Shown piece by piece: positions 8,955 to 17,452 of a DNA stretch of 64,000 bases; the first letter of the stretch is position 1; every line of letters starts with the position of its first letter. Origin of the DNA: Xanthobacter tagetidis (GTDB taxonomy: Bacteria > Pseudomonadota > Alphaproteobacteria > Rhizobiales > Xanthobacteraceae). Where the stretch lies: positions 1-64,000 of the forward strand of contig NZ_RCTF01000021.1 of the NCBI RefSeq assembly GCF_003667445.1, written 5' to 3'. The translations under genes and the position numbers were made by a program. The notes under the pieces were generated by a model, which saw only the letters and a program-made list of their open reading frames with translations, searched no databases and was not told where the DNA came from.

Positions 8955-9005
8955 GCCGTGAGGCCACGGATTTGCGCCCGGCGCCCAAATCCGTGGCCTC
9001 ACGGC
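8955..9005. terminator. Perfect 20-bp inverted repeat after the cargo gene
   Basis: The arm GCCGTGAGGCCACGGATTTG at 8955-8974 is exactly complementary to 8986-9005, with an 11-base loop. It begins 8 bases after the stop of the 288-residue gene and lies before the AlpA-like gene. There is no following T-run, so it is not a canonical intrinsic terminator; an mRNA-stabilising hairpin or a mobile-element end is also possible. Confidence 0.6.
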
Positions 9006-9076
9006 TCCCGTTCAGCGGCAGCCAAAATGCCTCCTGCCCTTCCTGATTTCCGGAAGGGATTTTCGGAGGCATATCC

Positions 9077-9292
9077 ATGCACGACCACTACCTGACCCGA
9101 GCCCAGGCGGCCGAATATCTCGGCCTGTCGGTGTCTTACCTTGCCAAGCTCGCCGTGACCGGCGGCGGCCCGATCATGTTGCGCTTCGGTGGGCGCGCGG
9201 TGCGCTATCGCCGCGCCGATCTCGACGCCTGGGCCGCGCGCGCCGCGTGCCGCTCGACCTCCGACACCGTCACCCTCGGGGAGGCCGCGTGA
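9077..9292 (+). CDS. AlpA/excisionase-type DNA-binding protein
   Basis: A 71-residue winged-HTH protein of the MerR/AlpA/HTH_17 group. YLTRAQAAEYLGLSVSYLAKLA forms the HTH (residues 5-26, in parts), and LRFGGRAVRYRRADLDAWA is the wing plus the hallmark C-terminal motif (R.R..DLDAW). AlpA-like proteins activate integrase or excision in P4-like elements. It is preceded by a good Shine-Dalgarno (GGAGG region near 9066) and overlaps the next gene by 4 bp (ATGA). Confidence 0.85.
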   Translation: MHDHYLTRAQAAEYLGLSVSYLAKLAVTGGGPIMLRFGGRAVRYRRADLDAWAARAACRSTSDTVTLGEAA

Positions 9293-10161
9293 TGAAGCGC
9301 CCCGGTCACCCCTTCCTTCTCTCTGAGCTTGAAATGGCTCGCTTCCTCAAGCTGGTGAAGGATACCCATGATGGGCGCGTCCGCTGGACGGCGCGCGCCG
9401 AGCATCTCCTGCGGCAGGCGTTGTTCCCGATGGGCGCCGAATTCCTCGCCGCGCTCGCGCCCATGAGGCACGGCGAGGACGGGCGCTATTCGCTCGCGGC
9501 GCCGCTGGAATCCCGCTGCTGGCCGGAGGGCGCTGAGACCACCGCCGACACGCGCTTCGCGCCAGGCGAGGTGCGCGTCGCGGCGCTGACTGGGACGTGG
9601 GAGGACGGGAACGGCTGCCGCGCCGGCTTCGGCTGGGGCGCAGCGGTGGCCGGCCGAATCTGGCGCCGCCCGGGCGAACCCGTCGACGCGATGGAGGCTG
9701 GCCTTCGGCTTCTCGCTCTCATGTGCATCGCCATGCTTCAGCAGCGCGACATTGAGCACGACCGCGCGCCCGATGACGAGGAAGGCGCGCCGCCGGATAC
9801 GGAGGGCACGGCGCAGCCGGCGGAGCCCCAGGCGGCGGGCGGCGGCGCCGCTCCGGCCGATGCCGTGGCCGCTGCCCTCGCCGCTGGCGTCACCGGCGAC
9901 GACATCCGGCTCGTGGCCGCGTTTGCTCAACACCACGGCCCCCGCGTGGCTGAGGCGGTGGCCGAGATGGGCGAAACCAGCGCGGCCGTCGCAGAACTGG
10001 TCGTCGCGTTCGACCGCATCGCCAACCTGCTCCTCGATGATCGCGCCGACCGCCTCGCGGCGCTTCTCGATCATGCCGCCACGGCGGCGGATCGCTCCGC
10101 CGAAGTCCGCGCCATCGCCAAATCCCGCCGCAGCCCGCCGCGCGCAACGACTTGCCATTGA
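9292..10161 (+). CDS. Hypothetical phage-island protein
   Basis: A 289-residue protein translationally coupled to the AlpA-like gene (ATGA overlap). The N-terminal half (residues 1-150) is a folded domain with FLLSELEMARFLKLVKD and DTRFAPGEVRVAALTG; the middle is an Ala/Pro/Glu-rich linker (about 165-200); the C-terminal part is helical (DDIRLVAAFAQHHGPRVAEAVAEM). No recognised family, signal peptide or membrane span. The operon runs on into tail genes, so a morphogenesis or regulatory function is possible but unproven. Start at the internal ATG is chosen for the overlap and the following RPGHPFLLSELE. Confidence 0.65.
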   Translation: MKRPGHPFLLSELEMARFLKLVKDTHDGRVRWTARAEHLLRQALFPMGAEFLAALAPMRHGEDGRYSLAAPLESRCWPEGAETTADTRFAPGEVRVAALTGTWEDGNGCRAGFGWGAAVAGRIWRRPGEPVDAMEAGLRLLALMCIAMLQQRDIEHDRAPDDEEGAPPDTEGTAQPAEPQAAGGGAAPADAVAAALAAGVTGDDIRLVAAFAQHHGPRVAEAVAEMGETSAAVAELVVAFDRIANLLLDDRADRLAALLDHAATAADRSAEVRAIAKSRRSPPRATTCH

Positions 10162-10229
10162 TCAGGTCATCGCCCATCGCCGCCGCTCGCTGCGGTGCGC
10201 TCACCTTCAACACTCAGGGAACCGTCACC

Positions 10230-10586
10230 ATGCCGAACACCTCTGCACCAAGCCCCAAGCGCCGCCGCGATGGCGGACTGTCGCTCCTCACCCTGCGCGC
10301 CCACACGCCCGGCGGCGGGGACGGCGCGGCGACCGCGGTACACCTGCGACTCGCCAACCCCATCAACCGCCCGCGCTTCATCGCCGCCATCACCCTGCGC
10401 GAGGCCACGCTCGCCGAGGTGGGCGCCTGGAGCGCCGGCGAAGCCGATGAGATGGCGCTGGTCTGCGCGATGGCCGGCCTCGCGCGCGTGGAGTTCGCCG
10501 CTCTGAGTTGGTGCGATGCCGAGCGGATCATGAAGGCTGCCCATTTCCTGCTGCCTGACATCGGCCCGGCCCCGGCGGCCGCCTGA
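10230..10586 (+). CDS. Phage tail assembly chaperone-like protein
   Basis: A 118-residue protein. LRLANPINRPRFIAAITLREATLAEV (read as two parts) resembles the start of P2/Mu-type tail assembly proteins, which open with a 'L..PI......I..I.LREPT..D' strand pair, and the C-terminus (LARVEFAALSWCDAERIMKAAHFLL) resembles their helical end. Genes of this type lie directly before the tape-measure gene, as here (76 bp gap). The match is by pattern and position; the sequence alone is not decisive. The ATG at 10230 follows a short non-coding gap and is preferred over one 26 codons earlier. Confidence 0.55.
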   Translation: MPNTSAPSPKRRRDGGLSLLTLRAHTPGGGDGAATAVHLRLANPINRPRFIAAITLREATLAEVGAWSAGEADEMALVCAMAGLARVEFAALSWCDAERIMKAAHFLLPDIGPAPAAA

Positions 10587-10662
10587 GGGCGCCCGCGCGG
10601 CGATTTTGCATCGCCTCCCATCCCGAAACACACGCCGCCCTGGGGCGGCAAGGGAGTCTCGC

Positions 10663-12552
10663 ATGGCAAATTTGACTTCGACCTTGACCTTGCGCCTCAT
10701 CGATCAAATCTCCGGCCCCGCGAAGAAGGTCGAGGGTTCGCTCAAGACCTTGGATACTAAGGCCCGCGGTGCGGTGGGCCGGCGCGGCGGTGGTGGCGGC
10801 ATCGTCGCCGGCATCAGCGGCCGCATGGCCTCCATCGCCACGGCCGCGGCAGGCTATGGTGCGGTGCGCGGCGTTTCGCGTGCCGTTCAAGAGTATGCCG
10901 AGGCCGACCGCGCGCTCACCCGCGTGCGCATCACTGCGGAGGCATCCACCGCCGAAATCGAGCGCGCCGGGCTGGCGCTTCAGGCGCTCGCGCAGGCGGT
11001 GGCGCTGCCGCGCGAGGACCTGGTGAAGGGCCTCGATGTGCTGGTCCAGGCCGGCTTCAATTTGCAGGAGGCCATGGCCTTCCTGCCCTCCGTCGCGGCC
11101 ACCGCGCAGGCCACCGGCGCGCAGGTCGAGGAGGTGGGCCGCAGCGCCGCGGCCATGGCGACCTCGCTCAAGGTGGAGGCCGCCGCCATGGGGCGCTCCT
11201 TCGACGCCCTCGCCGTGAGCGGCAAGCTCGGCATGTTTGAGATAAAAAACATGGCCGAACATCTCCCCCGCGTCCTCGCGTCGGCGGCCAAGCTGGGCTT
11301 CGCCGGCGCCGATGGTGTCGAGCGCATCGGGGCCATGTTGCAAATCTCGCGCAAGGTGTCCGGCACGGCGGAAAGCGCGGCGGTTGGCGTGGCGGATGCA
11401 TTCGAGAAGATCCTCTCGCCCACGGTGCTCAAGGCCGCGAAGAAGCACAATCTTGATCTGTTGAAGATCATGGAGGTGGCGCAGAAGCGCGGTGAGAACG
11501 GCGCCGAAGCCATCGTGCAAGCGCTGATGAAGGCGACGAAGAACATGAATGATCTTCGCCGCAATGCTTTCCTCTCCTCCATCTTCGCCGAATCGGACTC
11601 GCGCCGCTTCATCGTGGCGATGATCGAGCACTGGGAGGAATACAAGTCCGCCGTCGCGCGCGTGAAGGCCGCGAATGGCACCATCGCCGGTGATCTCGCG
11701 AAGGTCACAGGCGACGCGGAGGCGTCCATTCAACGTCTCTCCAACGCCTGGAACGCCTTCCTGGTCTCCTCCGGAAAGCTCGCCTACGACGCGGGCGCGA
11801 GCGGGTTCCTGGAAGATCTCAACCTGGCCATCCGCGCGCTCTCCGAAGGCCTGAAGCAGGCGAACGACGCGGCCGAGGACCTGTTCGGCGCCGGGCCGGG
11901 CAAGGCCTGGGACGAGAACGTGCGCAAGCCGGCGCGGGCGAAGATCGAGAGGATGGAAGCCGAGCGCGTCGATCCCTTCCGCAAGAAAGAGCGCCAGGCG
12001 CAGGAGGATCTGGACGCGCTCGAGGCCGAGCTCGGCAAGAAGCGCAAGACGCTGGCCGCGAACCCCGTGGGCCGCCTGTTCATCGCCGAGCAGATCAAGG
12101 CGCTGGAGCAGCAGCGCCGCGAGGCGGCGGACCGGCGCGACCTCTATCGTGGGTTCACGGCCCCGGGCGTTGAGGCGGTGCGAAACGGCGATCTCCCGGG
12201 CGGTGGCGGTGCCATGGGCATGGGCACGGTTGAGGGGGCGGCCCGCATGGACGCGGCCGCGCTGGCGGCGGGCGATGCCGGCGCCGCGGCCATGCAGGCC
12301 TTCGCCGCCGGCATCGAGCGCCAGGCCTCCGTGGCGCTCGCGGCGGCTGACCGCTTCATCGCGGACCTGAAGGCCCGCCTCTCCGTCACCATCTCCCCCA
12401 CCATCGCCCCGAACTATGTCGGCCCCGGCGGTGGGGCGGCGCCCGCACCCGCCGGCCCTGGCAAGCAGAGCCGCGCGCTCACCGGCTCCGACGCGCGCCG
12501 CATCGTCCGCTTCGAGGGTGACCGGATGTATCGCAACACTGGCCTCGCGTGA
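10663..12552 (+). CDS. Phage tail tape-measure protein
   Basis: A 629-residue protein. The N-terminus LTLRLIDQISGPAKKVEGSL is characteristic of tape-measure proteins. Residues about 80-290 fit the TP901 core domain: EYAEADRALTRVRITAEAS, then the ALAQAV..PREDLVKGLDVLVQAG.NLQEAMAFLP..A.TAQATG.QVEEV pattern, then repeated helices. Residues 425-500 form a charged coiled coil (KKERQAQEDLDALEAELGKK), and the C-terminus is Ala/Gly-rich. The protein would set tail length in a long-tailed virion and is fairly short for the family. RBS GGGAG precedes the ATG. No major tail, capsid or portal gene is found nearby, which is odd. Confidence 0.85.
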   Translation: MANLTSTLTLRLIDQISGPAKKVEGSLKTLDTKARGAVGRRGGGGGIVAGISGRMASIATAAAGYGAVRGVSRAVQEYAEADRALTRVRITAEASTAEIERAGLALQALAQAVALPREDLVKGLDVLVQAGFNLQEAMAFLPSVAATAQATGAQVEEVGRSAAAMATSLKVEAAAMGRSFDALAVSGKLGMFEIKNMAEHLPRVLASAAKLGFAGADGVERIGAMLQISRKVSGTAESAAVGVADAFEKILSPTVLKAAKKHNLDLLKIMEVAQKRGENGAEAIVQALMKATKNMNDLRRNAFLSSIFAESDSRRFIVAMIEHWEEYKSAVARVKAANGTIAGDLAKVTGDAEASIQRLSNAWNAFLVSSGKLAYDAGASGFLEDLNLAIRALSEGLKQANDAAEDLFGAGPGKAWDENVRKPARAKIERMEAERVDPFRKKERQAQEDLDALEAELGKKRKTLAANPVGRLFIAEQIKALEQQRREAADRRDLYRGFTAPGVEAVRNGDLPGGGGAMGMGTVEGAARMDAAALAAGDAGAAAMQAFAAGIERQASVALAAADRFIADLKARLSVTISPTIAPNYVGPGGGAAPAPAGPGKQSRALTGSDARRIVRFEGDRMYRNTGLA

Positions 12553-12622
12553 GGCCGCAGGCCCGCATCAGCCGCGGGCCGCATCCGTGCGCGCCCATCC
12601 ACCGCGAGAAGGACCGATTTTG

Positions 12623-14365
12623 ATGGCGAAGAAAGCCGCCACCTCTCCACCGCCGGACGCCCCGTCTGGCAGCACCGCGCCCACCGCGGCGCCGGTGCAA
12701 TCCCCCGAGGAGCGCATCGCCGCGCTCGTGCGCGGGGATGGCGCCTCCACCGCACCCGCGCCGCCGCTGAACGACAATGGCCCGGACGGCGCACCCGCCG
12801 CGCCGGAGGCGCCCACCGCGCCCGCGAACGACAATAACGGCGACCGCGCCCCCAGGCGCCGCCGCCGCCAGCGCCGCGAAGGTGCCGCCTCCGCCGGGGA
12901 TGAAGAGGCCGAGGCGCCGCGCCCCAAGCGCCGCCGGGCGTCCAACTCCGACGTGGTGGGAGAAATCGTTGAGGGCGCGAGCTTTTGGCACGGACCCGAC
13001 TGCACAGGGTATGCCACCATTGAGATGGACGGACACGCTGAACATTGGCCCGTAGAATCCAAGGCCTTCGACCGCTTTCTCTCCGCACGCCTTCTGGCCG
13101 TTACCGGCGCCGTGCCCGCAAGCGGCACGCGTCGCGATGTCGCGTCGATTTGCGATGTCGAGGCGCAGCGCGGCCCGTGTCACGACGTTCATCGGCGCGT
13201 GGCGAACCTCGACGATGGCGCCATCTATATCGACCTGTGCGACGCTTCCTGGCGCGCGATCGAAATCACGGCGCTGGGATGGCAGGTGGTGGAGCGCCCG
13301 CCTGTCAAGTTCGTCCGCAGCCCAGGCATGCTGGCGCTGCCGGAGCCGGAGCCGTCGGACACTGGGCTGCGCGACCTGCGCGCCCTCACGAATGCGGCGA
13401 CCGATGCCGACTTCGTGTTGATGGTGGCGTGGTTGGTGGGCGCGCTTAGCGGCCGCGGGCCGTTCCCGATCGCCATTCTCTCCGGCGAAGCCGGGACCGG
13501 CAAAAGCCGCCTCGCGACCATCATGCGTGCGCTGGTTGATCCGAGCGTGGCGATGGTGCGGGCGGCGCCAAAGGATCTGCGAGGTTTGTTCGCCACCGCC
13601 TCGAATGAATTCGTTCTAGTGCTGGATAATGTATCGTCGATGCCGCACGAGTTGTCTGATGAACTCTGCCGCATCGCCTCCGGCGCCGCATCCTCGGCGC
13701 GCGCTCTCCACACGAATGTTGAACAGGTCTTCTTGACCGGTGCGCGGCCGATCATTTTGAACGGGATTGGCGGACACTTCGGTCAGCAAGCCGACCTCAT
13801 GAGCCGGGCCATGCCGATCCGGCTCGCGCCAATCCCCGAAGCGGCCAGGCGCACGGAACGCGAGATGGACGCTGCATTTCGCGCGGCGCGGCCGCGCATC
13901 CTCGCCGCGCTGCTGGATGCCGTGAGCGCTGCCCTGCGCCACCTGCCGACCACCACGCTTGCTTCCCTGCCGCGCATGGCGGATTTCGCGCTCTTCATGA
14001 CCGCGGCCGAAGTGGGGCTGGGTTGGGAGCCAGGAACCTTTGTCGAAGCAATGGAGGCGGGCCGAGCCGAGGCCGAGGGCGCGGCATTCGAGGCCGATCC
14101 CGTCGCGAAGGCGATCGTGGATTTCGTCACCAGCGAGCACCCCTATGGCGGTTGGGAAGGCACGCCTACTGCTTTGCTCGCGGCGCTCAATGAACGCGTC
14201 CCGGAGCAGGTGCGCCGTTCGAGGATCTGGCCTATGACCTCGCAGGGCATGGGTACGCGCCTCGACCGTGCGGCGCCGCTGCTGCGTGCCCGCGGCTTCA
14301 CGATCGAGCGCCGGCACGGCCGCGAGCGCACCGTTGCCATCGTCCCCCCGCCGCCCGCGACGTGA
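12623..14365 (+). CDS. P-loop ATPase, replication/primase-helicase-like
   Basis: A 580-residue protein. Residues 1-120 are a disordered Pro/Ala/Arg-rich region with a basic RRRRRQRRE patch. The core has Walker A GEAGTGKS (288-295), Walker B VLVLDNVSS (Asp335) and a later arginine-rich segment (AMPIRLAPIPEAARRTERE), an AAA+/SF3-like layout. The C-terminus (TPTALLAALNERVPEQV to FTIERRHGRERTVAIV) looks like the winged helix found at the end of element-encoded primase-helicases. It is followed directly by a repeat-rich non-coding region, as replication initiators often are. No primase (zinc or TOPRIM) motif is seen. The role in element replication is inferred. Confidence 0.75.
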   Translation: MAKKAATSPPPDAPSGSTAPTAAPVQSPEERIAALVRGDGASTAPAPPLNDNGPDGAPAAPEAPTAPANDNNGDRAPRRRRRQRREGAASAGDEEAEAPRPKRRRASNSDVVGEIVEGASFWHGPDCTGYATIEMDGHAEHWPVESKAFDRFLSARLLAVTGAVPASGTRRDVASICDVEAQRGPCHDVHRRVANLDDGAIYIDLCDASWRAIEITALGWQVVERPPVKFVRSPGMLALPEPEPSDTGLRDLRALTNAATDADFVLMVAWLVGALSGRGPFPIAILSGEAGTGKSRLATIMRALVDPSVAMVRAAPKDLRGLFATASNEFVLVLDNVSSMPHELSDELCRIASGAASSARALHTNVEQVFLTGARPIILNGIGGHFGQQADLMSRAMPIRLAPIPEAARRTEREMDAAFRAARPRILAALLDAVSAALRHLPTTTLASLPRMADFALFMTAAEVGLGWEPGTFVEAMEAGRAEAEGAAFEADPVAKAIVDFVTSEHPYGGWEGTPTALLAALNERVPEQVRRSRIWPMTSQGMGTRLDRAAPLLRARGFTIERRHGRERTVAIVPPPPAT

Positions 14366-14592
14366 TCCGCCCCTTCCTTCCTCACCCGCGGCCCTTCTCA
14401 CTTCCATTCCCGTGCCCGCCGGTGGGTGTGATTGGCGGGCGGCTGGGGGGAGTAGCGGGCGCAGAGCGCGCGCCCGCCCACGGCCCGCCCCTGGCGGTGC
14501 ACGGGTCCTTCCCCCCGGGGGGAGGGTGGCACGCGGCGGCAGCAGCCCGAAAATCCGCTAGACACACCTCGCTCAAACTGGGTCAACGGTGT

Positions 14593-14615
14593 CAACGGTC
14601 GGGACTCGACCGTTG
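14593..14615. repeat. Hairpin CAACGGTCG / CGACCGTTG
   Basis: Nine-base arms at 14593-14601 and 14607-14615 pair perfectly around GGACT. A further copy of the half-motif GTCAACGGT precedes it. Pyrimidine-rich sequence follows, without a T-run. It may be a protein-binding site of the candidate origin or a terminator of the ATPase gene. Confidence 0.6.
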
Positions 14616-14682
14616 TCCTTCCCCCCCTGAAATACCGTTTTCGCATCCTTGGGTTGCGCTCTCGGCACCGCCCAGCGGTAAA

Positions 14683-14775
14683 TGCGACGGCTTGCGACGG
14701 CATGCGACGGCTCCGAACCCCTCGGCAACCAACTGATTTCATTGACTTTCGACGACTTGCGACGGCTGCGACGGC
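14683..14775 (+). repeat. Iteron-like cluster TGCGACGGC
   Basis: Exact TGCGACGGC copies occur at 14683, 14693, 14703, 14758 and 14767. The first three are spaced 10 bp apart (one helical turn) and the last two 9 bp apart. A related TTCGACGAC lies between them. Confidence 0.8.
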
Positions 14776-14880
14776 CTTTTATTAATACGTGAATCTAAGA
14801 AGGTACGAAGAGAGGTGTCGCACATAGACGCGCTCGCGCCAGCGCGCGCACGCATGTCGCATTTAAAAGATTGGCAAAAA

Positions 14881-14992
14881 GCCGTCGCAGGTCGTCGAGC
14901 CGTCGTCGCTTCTGTAATATCAATGGGTTGCCCGTGGTAAGTCGTTGAATGGAGCCGTCGCAGGTCGTCGCAGGTCGTCGCAGGTCGTCGCA
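14881..14992 (-). repeat. Inverted iteron-like cluster GCCGTCGCA / GTCGTCGCAG
   Basis: The reverse complement of the left motif, GCCGTCGCA, occurs at 14881 and 14954. The second is followed by GGTCGTCGCA at 14963, 14973 and 14983, a 10-bp tandem array. Together with the left cluster it encloses the AT-richer core in opposite orientation. Confidence 0.8.
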
Positions 14993-15445
14993 GACCGCCC
15001 ATTTTCGGTGCCATAATGCCGTTGCGGTGGGCTTCCGGGTTCACCATCGCCCGCGTGGGACACCGGATTTGCCTCGCCGTGCGCCGCCTGGCGCTGCGCC
15101 TGCCGCCGGCTCCGGCCTCCACCACCGCCCCGATCACCATGCGCGCGCCCACATGGTGGCGCAGCACCGGCCCTTCCCGAGATGCGGCGCCGCGCTGCCG
15201 AACTCCCCGGGTGCGGTGGTGGCTCCTTCGCCCGCGCCCACCTGGGGTAAGGCCGGCCCTTCCCGAGATGTGTTGCCGGGCCGCCATGCTCCCGCGGGTG
15301 CTCGCTCGCTCGGTGCCCCTCGGCCGCACGGATCACCACCGCCCCGCCGGCCGCCATCTCGCCGGCCGCGGCGGCGGACGCTTCACTCGCGCGGACTGCC
15401 TTTCCGACCGTTGATCCGCGCGGCCCTGATCTGCTGCGCGTTCTG

Positions 15446-15736
15446 TTGCGCTTCCCTGCGCGCCGCGCCTGCGGCGTCCATCGCCGGTGCGGCGCGAAGC
15501 GGAGAAAACAGGGGGTGGGAAAACGATTAGGGATAGGCCGCATCATCAGGCTTGCGGCGCATGCGTCCGATGTGCCCGTCTTCCTCCTGGCGCTGGTGGA
15601 CAAGGGGGCGCGCGGGAGCCTTTCCAAGGCCGAGCGCGACGAACTGTCCAAGGTGCTGCCGCAGATCGCGGCCGCCTATCGTGCGGGCGCGGCGCGGCAG
15701 GTCGCCGGGCTGCGGAACGAAAGAAGGGAGAACTGA
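15446..15736 (+). pseudogene. Decayed RelE/ParE-type toxin
   Basis: The C-terminal part SDVPVFLLALVDKG, then SLSKAERDELSKVL and AAAYRAG, matches the end of the alphaproteobacterial RelE/HigB-like toxins that pair with an HTH antitoxin. Upstream, the conserved GKxGGxRVI strand is only faintly kept (GKRLGIGRII), the normal 40-residue N-terminus is not recognisable, and the frame has no ATG, only a TTG at 15446 and a stop further up (15248). The gene therefore looks truncated or degenerate. The intact antitoxin follows 2 bp after its stop. Boundaries are approximate. Confidence 0.5.
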
Positions 15737-15738
15737 CC

Positions 15739-16029
15739 ATGGCGGCGTTCGGACGCGACCTCATCGAGAGCACCAACGAGGCGCTGGCCATCGCCAAGGG
15801 CGAGGCCATGCCCGCGCGCGCCTTCGTTCCGGCCGATATTGACGCGAAGGGCAACCGCAAGCGGCTGGGGCTGTCTCAGGCGGCCTTCGCCGCCCGCTTC
15901 GGCTTCTCGGCCGGCGCGGTGCGCGATTGGGAGCAGGCGCGCAAGCGGCCCGATCCCAGCACACGCGTCCTGCTGAAGGTGATCGAGCGCGAGCCGGAGG
16001 CGGTAGAGCGGGCGCTTTCAGCGGGGTGA
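15739..16029 (+). CDS. HTH antitoxin (HigA/XRE type) of the RelE-like pair
   Basis: A 96-residue protein with a short N-terminal toxin-binding segment (FGRDLIESTNEALAIAKGE), PARAFVPADIDAK linker, and an XRE helix-turn-helix (LGLSQAAFAARFGFSAGAVRDWEQARKRPDP in parts, residues 46-75) followed by a helix ending RALSAG. This arrangement is typical of antitoxins that follow RelE-like genes. It starts 2 bp after the decayed toxin, behind AAGGGAG. If the toxin is dead, the antitoxin may persist as a regulator. It converges with the integrase gene, 22 bp away. Confidence 0.85.
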   Translation: MAAFGRDLIESTNEALAIAKGEAMPARAFVPADIDAKGNRKRLGLSQAAFAARFGFSAGAVRDWEQARKRPDPSTRVLLKVIEREPEAVERALSAG

Positions 16030-16051
16030 TTGCTGCCTGCCGCGGTGCGGG

Positions 16052-17452
16052 TCAGCCCCGCGGGGCCTTCCGGCGCCCTGGCGCGGCCTTCGGCAAGGGC
16101 ACGACCTGGGCCTCCCCTTGCGCTCGCGCCGGCTCGCCCATGGCCGCGGCCAGGCGCGCGCCGATGGTCTCAGAGGCCTGCCGCAAGGGATCGTCCGCCA
16201 GATGCGCATAGCGCTGCGTCGTGGCGGCCTGGGTGTGGCCGAGAAGCTTCCCGATCATGTGTAGCCCCAGCCCCGCGCCTGCGCCGACGCTGGCATGGGT
16301 ATGGCGAAGGTCGTGAAGCCGCACGGTGGCGCGCTCTTCCATCAATGGCCGGCCGGCACGGTCCTTCAGCGGCTTGCCGTCCTCGCCCAGCTTCTCCACC
16401 GCATCGATAAATCCCGCCCGGCGCGCCACCAGCGCCCACGGCTTCTTCAGATCCGCGCGCGGCCTCTTCGGATCGTCGCCGGGGATGACGAACGGCCCGA
16501 GGCGCGGCAAGTTGGCAAGAACCGCGAGCGCTGGCGCGTTGAGGATGACCGTTTTGCGCCCCGTCTTGCTGTCCGGTAGCAGCAGCACGCCGCGCGCGAT
16601 ATCGACGTGCTCCCATCGAAGAGTGAGGACTTCCCCAAGTCGCGCCCCGGTGAATATCAGCAGGCGCAGCGCCGCGGCTGCGAACGGGCTGATCCGTATG
16701 CGACGGTTCTCTTCCTTCGGCGCATGCTTCACCTTGCCGCTTGGGTCCGGTTCCCATGGGATGCCGTCTGTCTCAGCCTCACGGATGGCGGCGCCAAGGC
16801 CCTCAAGCTGCGCGTCAGTCAGGAAGGCCTCGCGGCGGGTCTCCCGGAACTTGGCGAGCCCCTGGCAGGGGTTGTGCCCTTTCGGGACCATCCTGGCCCG
16901 CTGAGCCCATGAGAACGCGGCCGAGAGCGCCGCAACGGTCCTGTTGGCCCCCACGCGGGCGGTGGTGCCCACGCGACGGTGGAGCCGCGCCACGTCGGCT
17001 TCCGTGACAGCGGCCGCCTTGCGCGCGCCCATGGCCGGGACGATGTGGTTTCGCACGAGCGCGGCATATCCGACCGCAGTCTTCGGCTTCTTCTTCAACC
17101 GCACCTCTTCGGCCAGCCACCGCGCCGTCATCTCGGCCACGGTGGGCGCGGCGCGCTCTTCCGCCCTCGCGCCGGCGGGATCGCCGCCGAGGCGCACCTC
17201 AGCGAGGACGTCGCGAGCCATGTCACGCGCCTGATCAGGCGTGATCTCACCATAGGCACCGAGCTTGTGGCGGCGCTTCGCCACGCTGCGTCCACCATCG
17301 CTCGGCCGGTACTCCACGACAAAGGTCTTGGCGCCGGATGGCATGACGCGAATGCCGAAGCCTTTCAGCTCCGCATCATAGAAAACGCGCGCCTTCTGGA
17401 CCTGTGGGAGGGCATCAACGGCGCGTTTTGTGATGCGGAATCGTTCATCCAT
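16052..17452 (-). CDS. Tyrosine recombinase integrase, P4-like
   Basis: A 466-residue integrase. Residues 1-90 form the arm-binding domain (FRITKRAVDALP, DAELKGFGIRVMPSGAKTFVVEYR), followed by the core-binding SAM-like domain (APTVAEMTARWLAEEV) and the catalytic domain with the first Arg in FTGARLGEVLTLRW, the HxxR box HDLRHTHAS, and LGHTQAATTQRYAHL with the second His and the nucleophilic Tyr. The ATG at 17452 is chosen; the longer frame upstream only translates the tRNA fragment. It lies 158 bp from the attachment site and should catalyse integration and excision of the island at tRNA-Arg(CCT). Confidence 0.95.
   Translation of the reverse strand: MDERFRITKRAVDALPQVQKARVFYDAELKGFGIRVMPSGAKTFVVEYRPSDGGRSVAKRRHKLGAYGEITPDQARDMARDVLAEVRLGGDPAGARAEERAAPTVAEMTARWLAEEVRLKKKPKTAVGYAALVRNHIVPAMGARKAAAVTEADVARLHRRVGTTARVGANRTVAALSAAFSWAQRARMVPKGHNPCQGLAKFRETRREAFLTDAQLEGLGAAIREAETDGIPWEPDPSGKVKHAPKEENRRIRISPFAAAALRLLIFTGARLGEVLTLRWEHVDIARGVLLLPDSKTGRKTVILNAPALAVLANLPRLGPFVIPGDDPKRPRADLKKPWALVARRAGFIDAVEKLGEDGKPLKDRAGRPLMEERATVRLHDLRHTHASVGAGAGLGLHMIGKLLGHTQAATTQRYAHLADDPLRQASETIGARLAAAMGEPARAQGEAQVVPLPKAAPGRRKAPRG

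Larger units (their letters stand above)
14366..15445. other. 1.1-kb non-coding, repeat-rich region (candidate origin)
   Basis: No convincing gene lies here on either strand; the open frames are low-complexity and lack starts with ribosome sites. It holds a perfect hairpin (14593-14615), a direct repeat GTCAACGGT at 14582 and 14591, a left cluster of TGCGACGGC, an AT-richer core (about 14776-14880, with TTTTATTAATACG), and a right cluster of the same motif inverted. Position behind a replication-type ATPase and this symmetry suggest a replication origin, unproven. Confidence 0.55.

Noticed and set aside
14683..14992. CRISPR array
   Set aside because: Repeats are 9-10 bp, in direct contact and in two orientations, with no unique spacers and no cas genes.
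14739..15651. Open frames of 190-240 codons on both strands of the non-coding stretch
   Set aside because: Arg/Pro/Gly-rich, no ribosome sites, include translated short repeats, and no family pattern.
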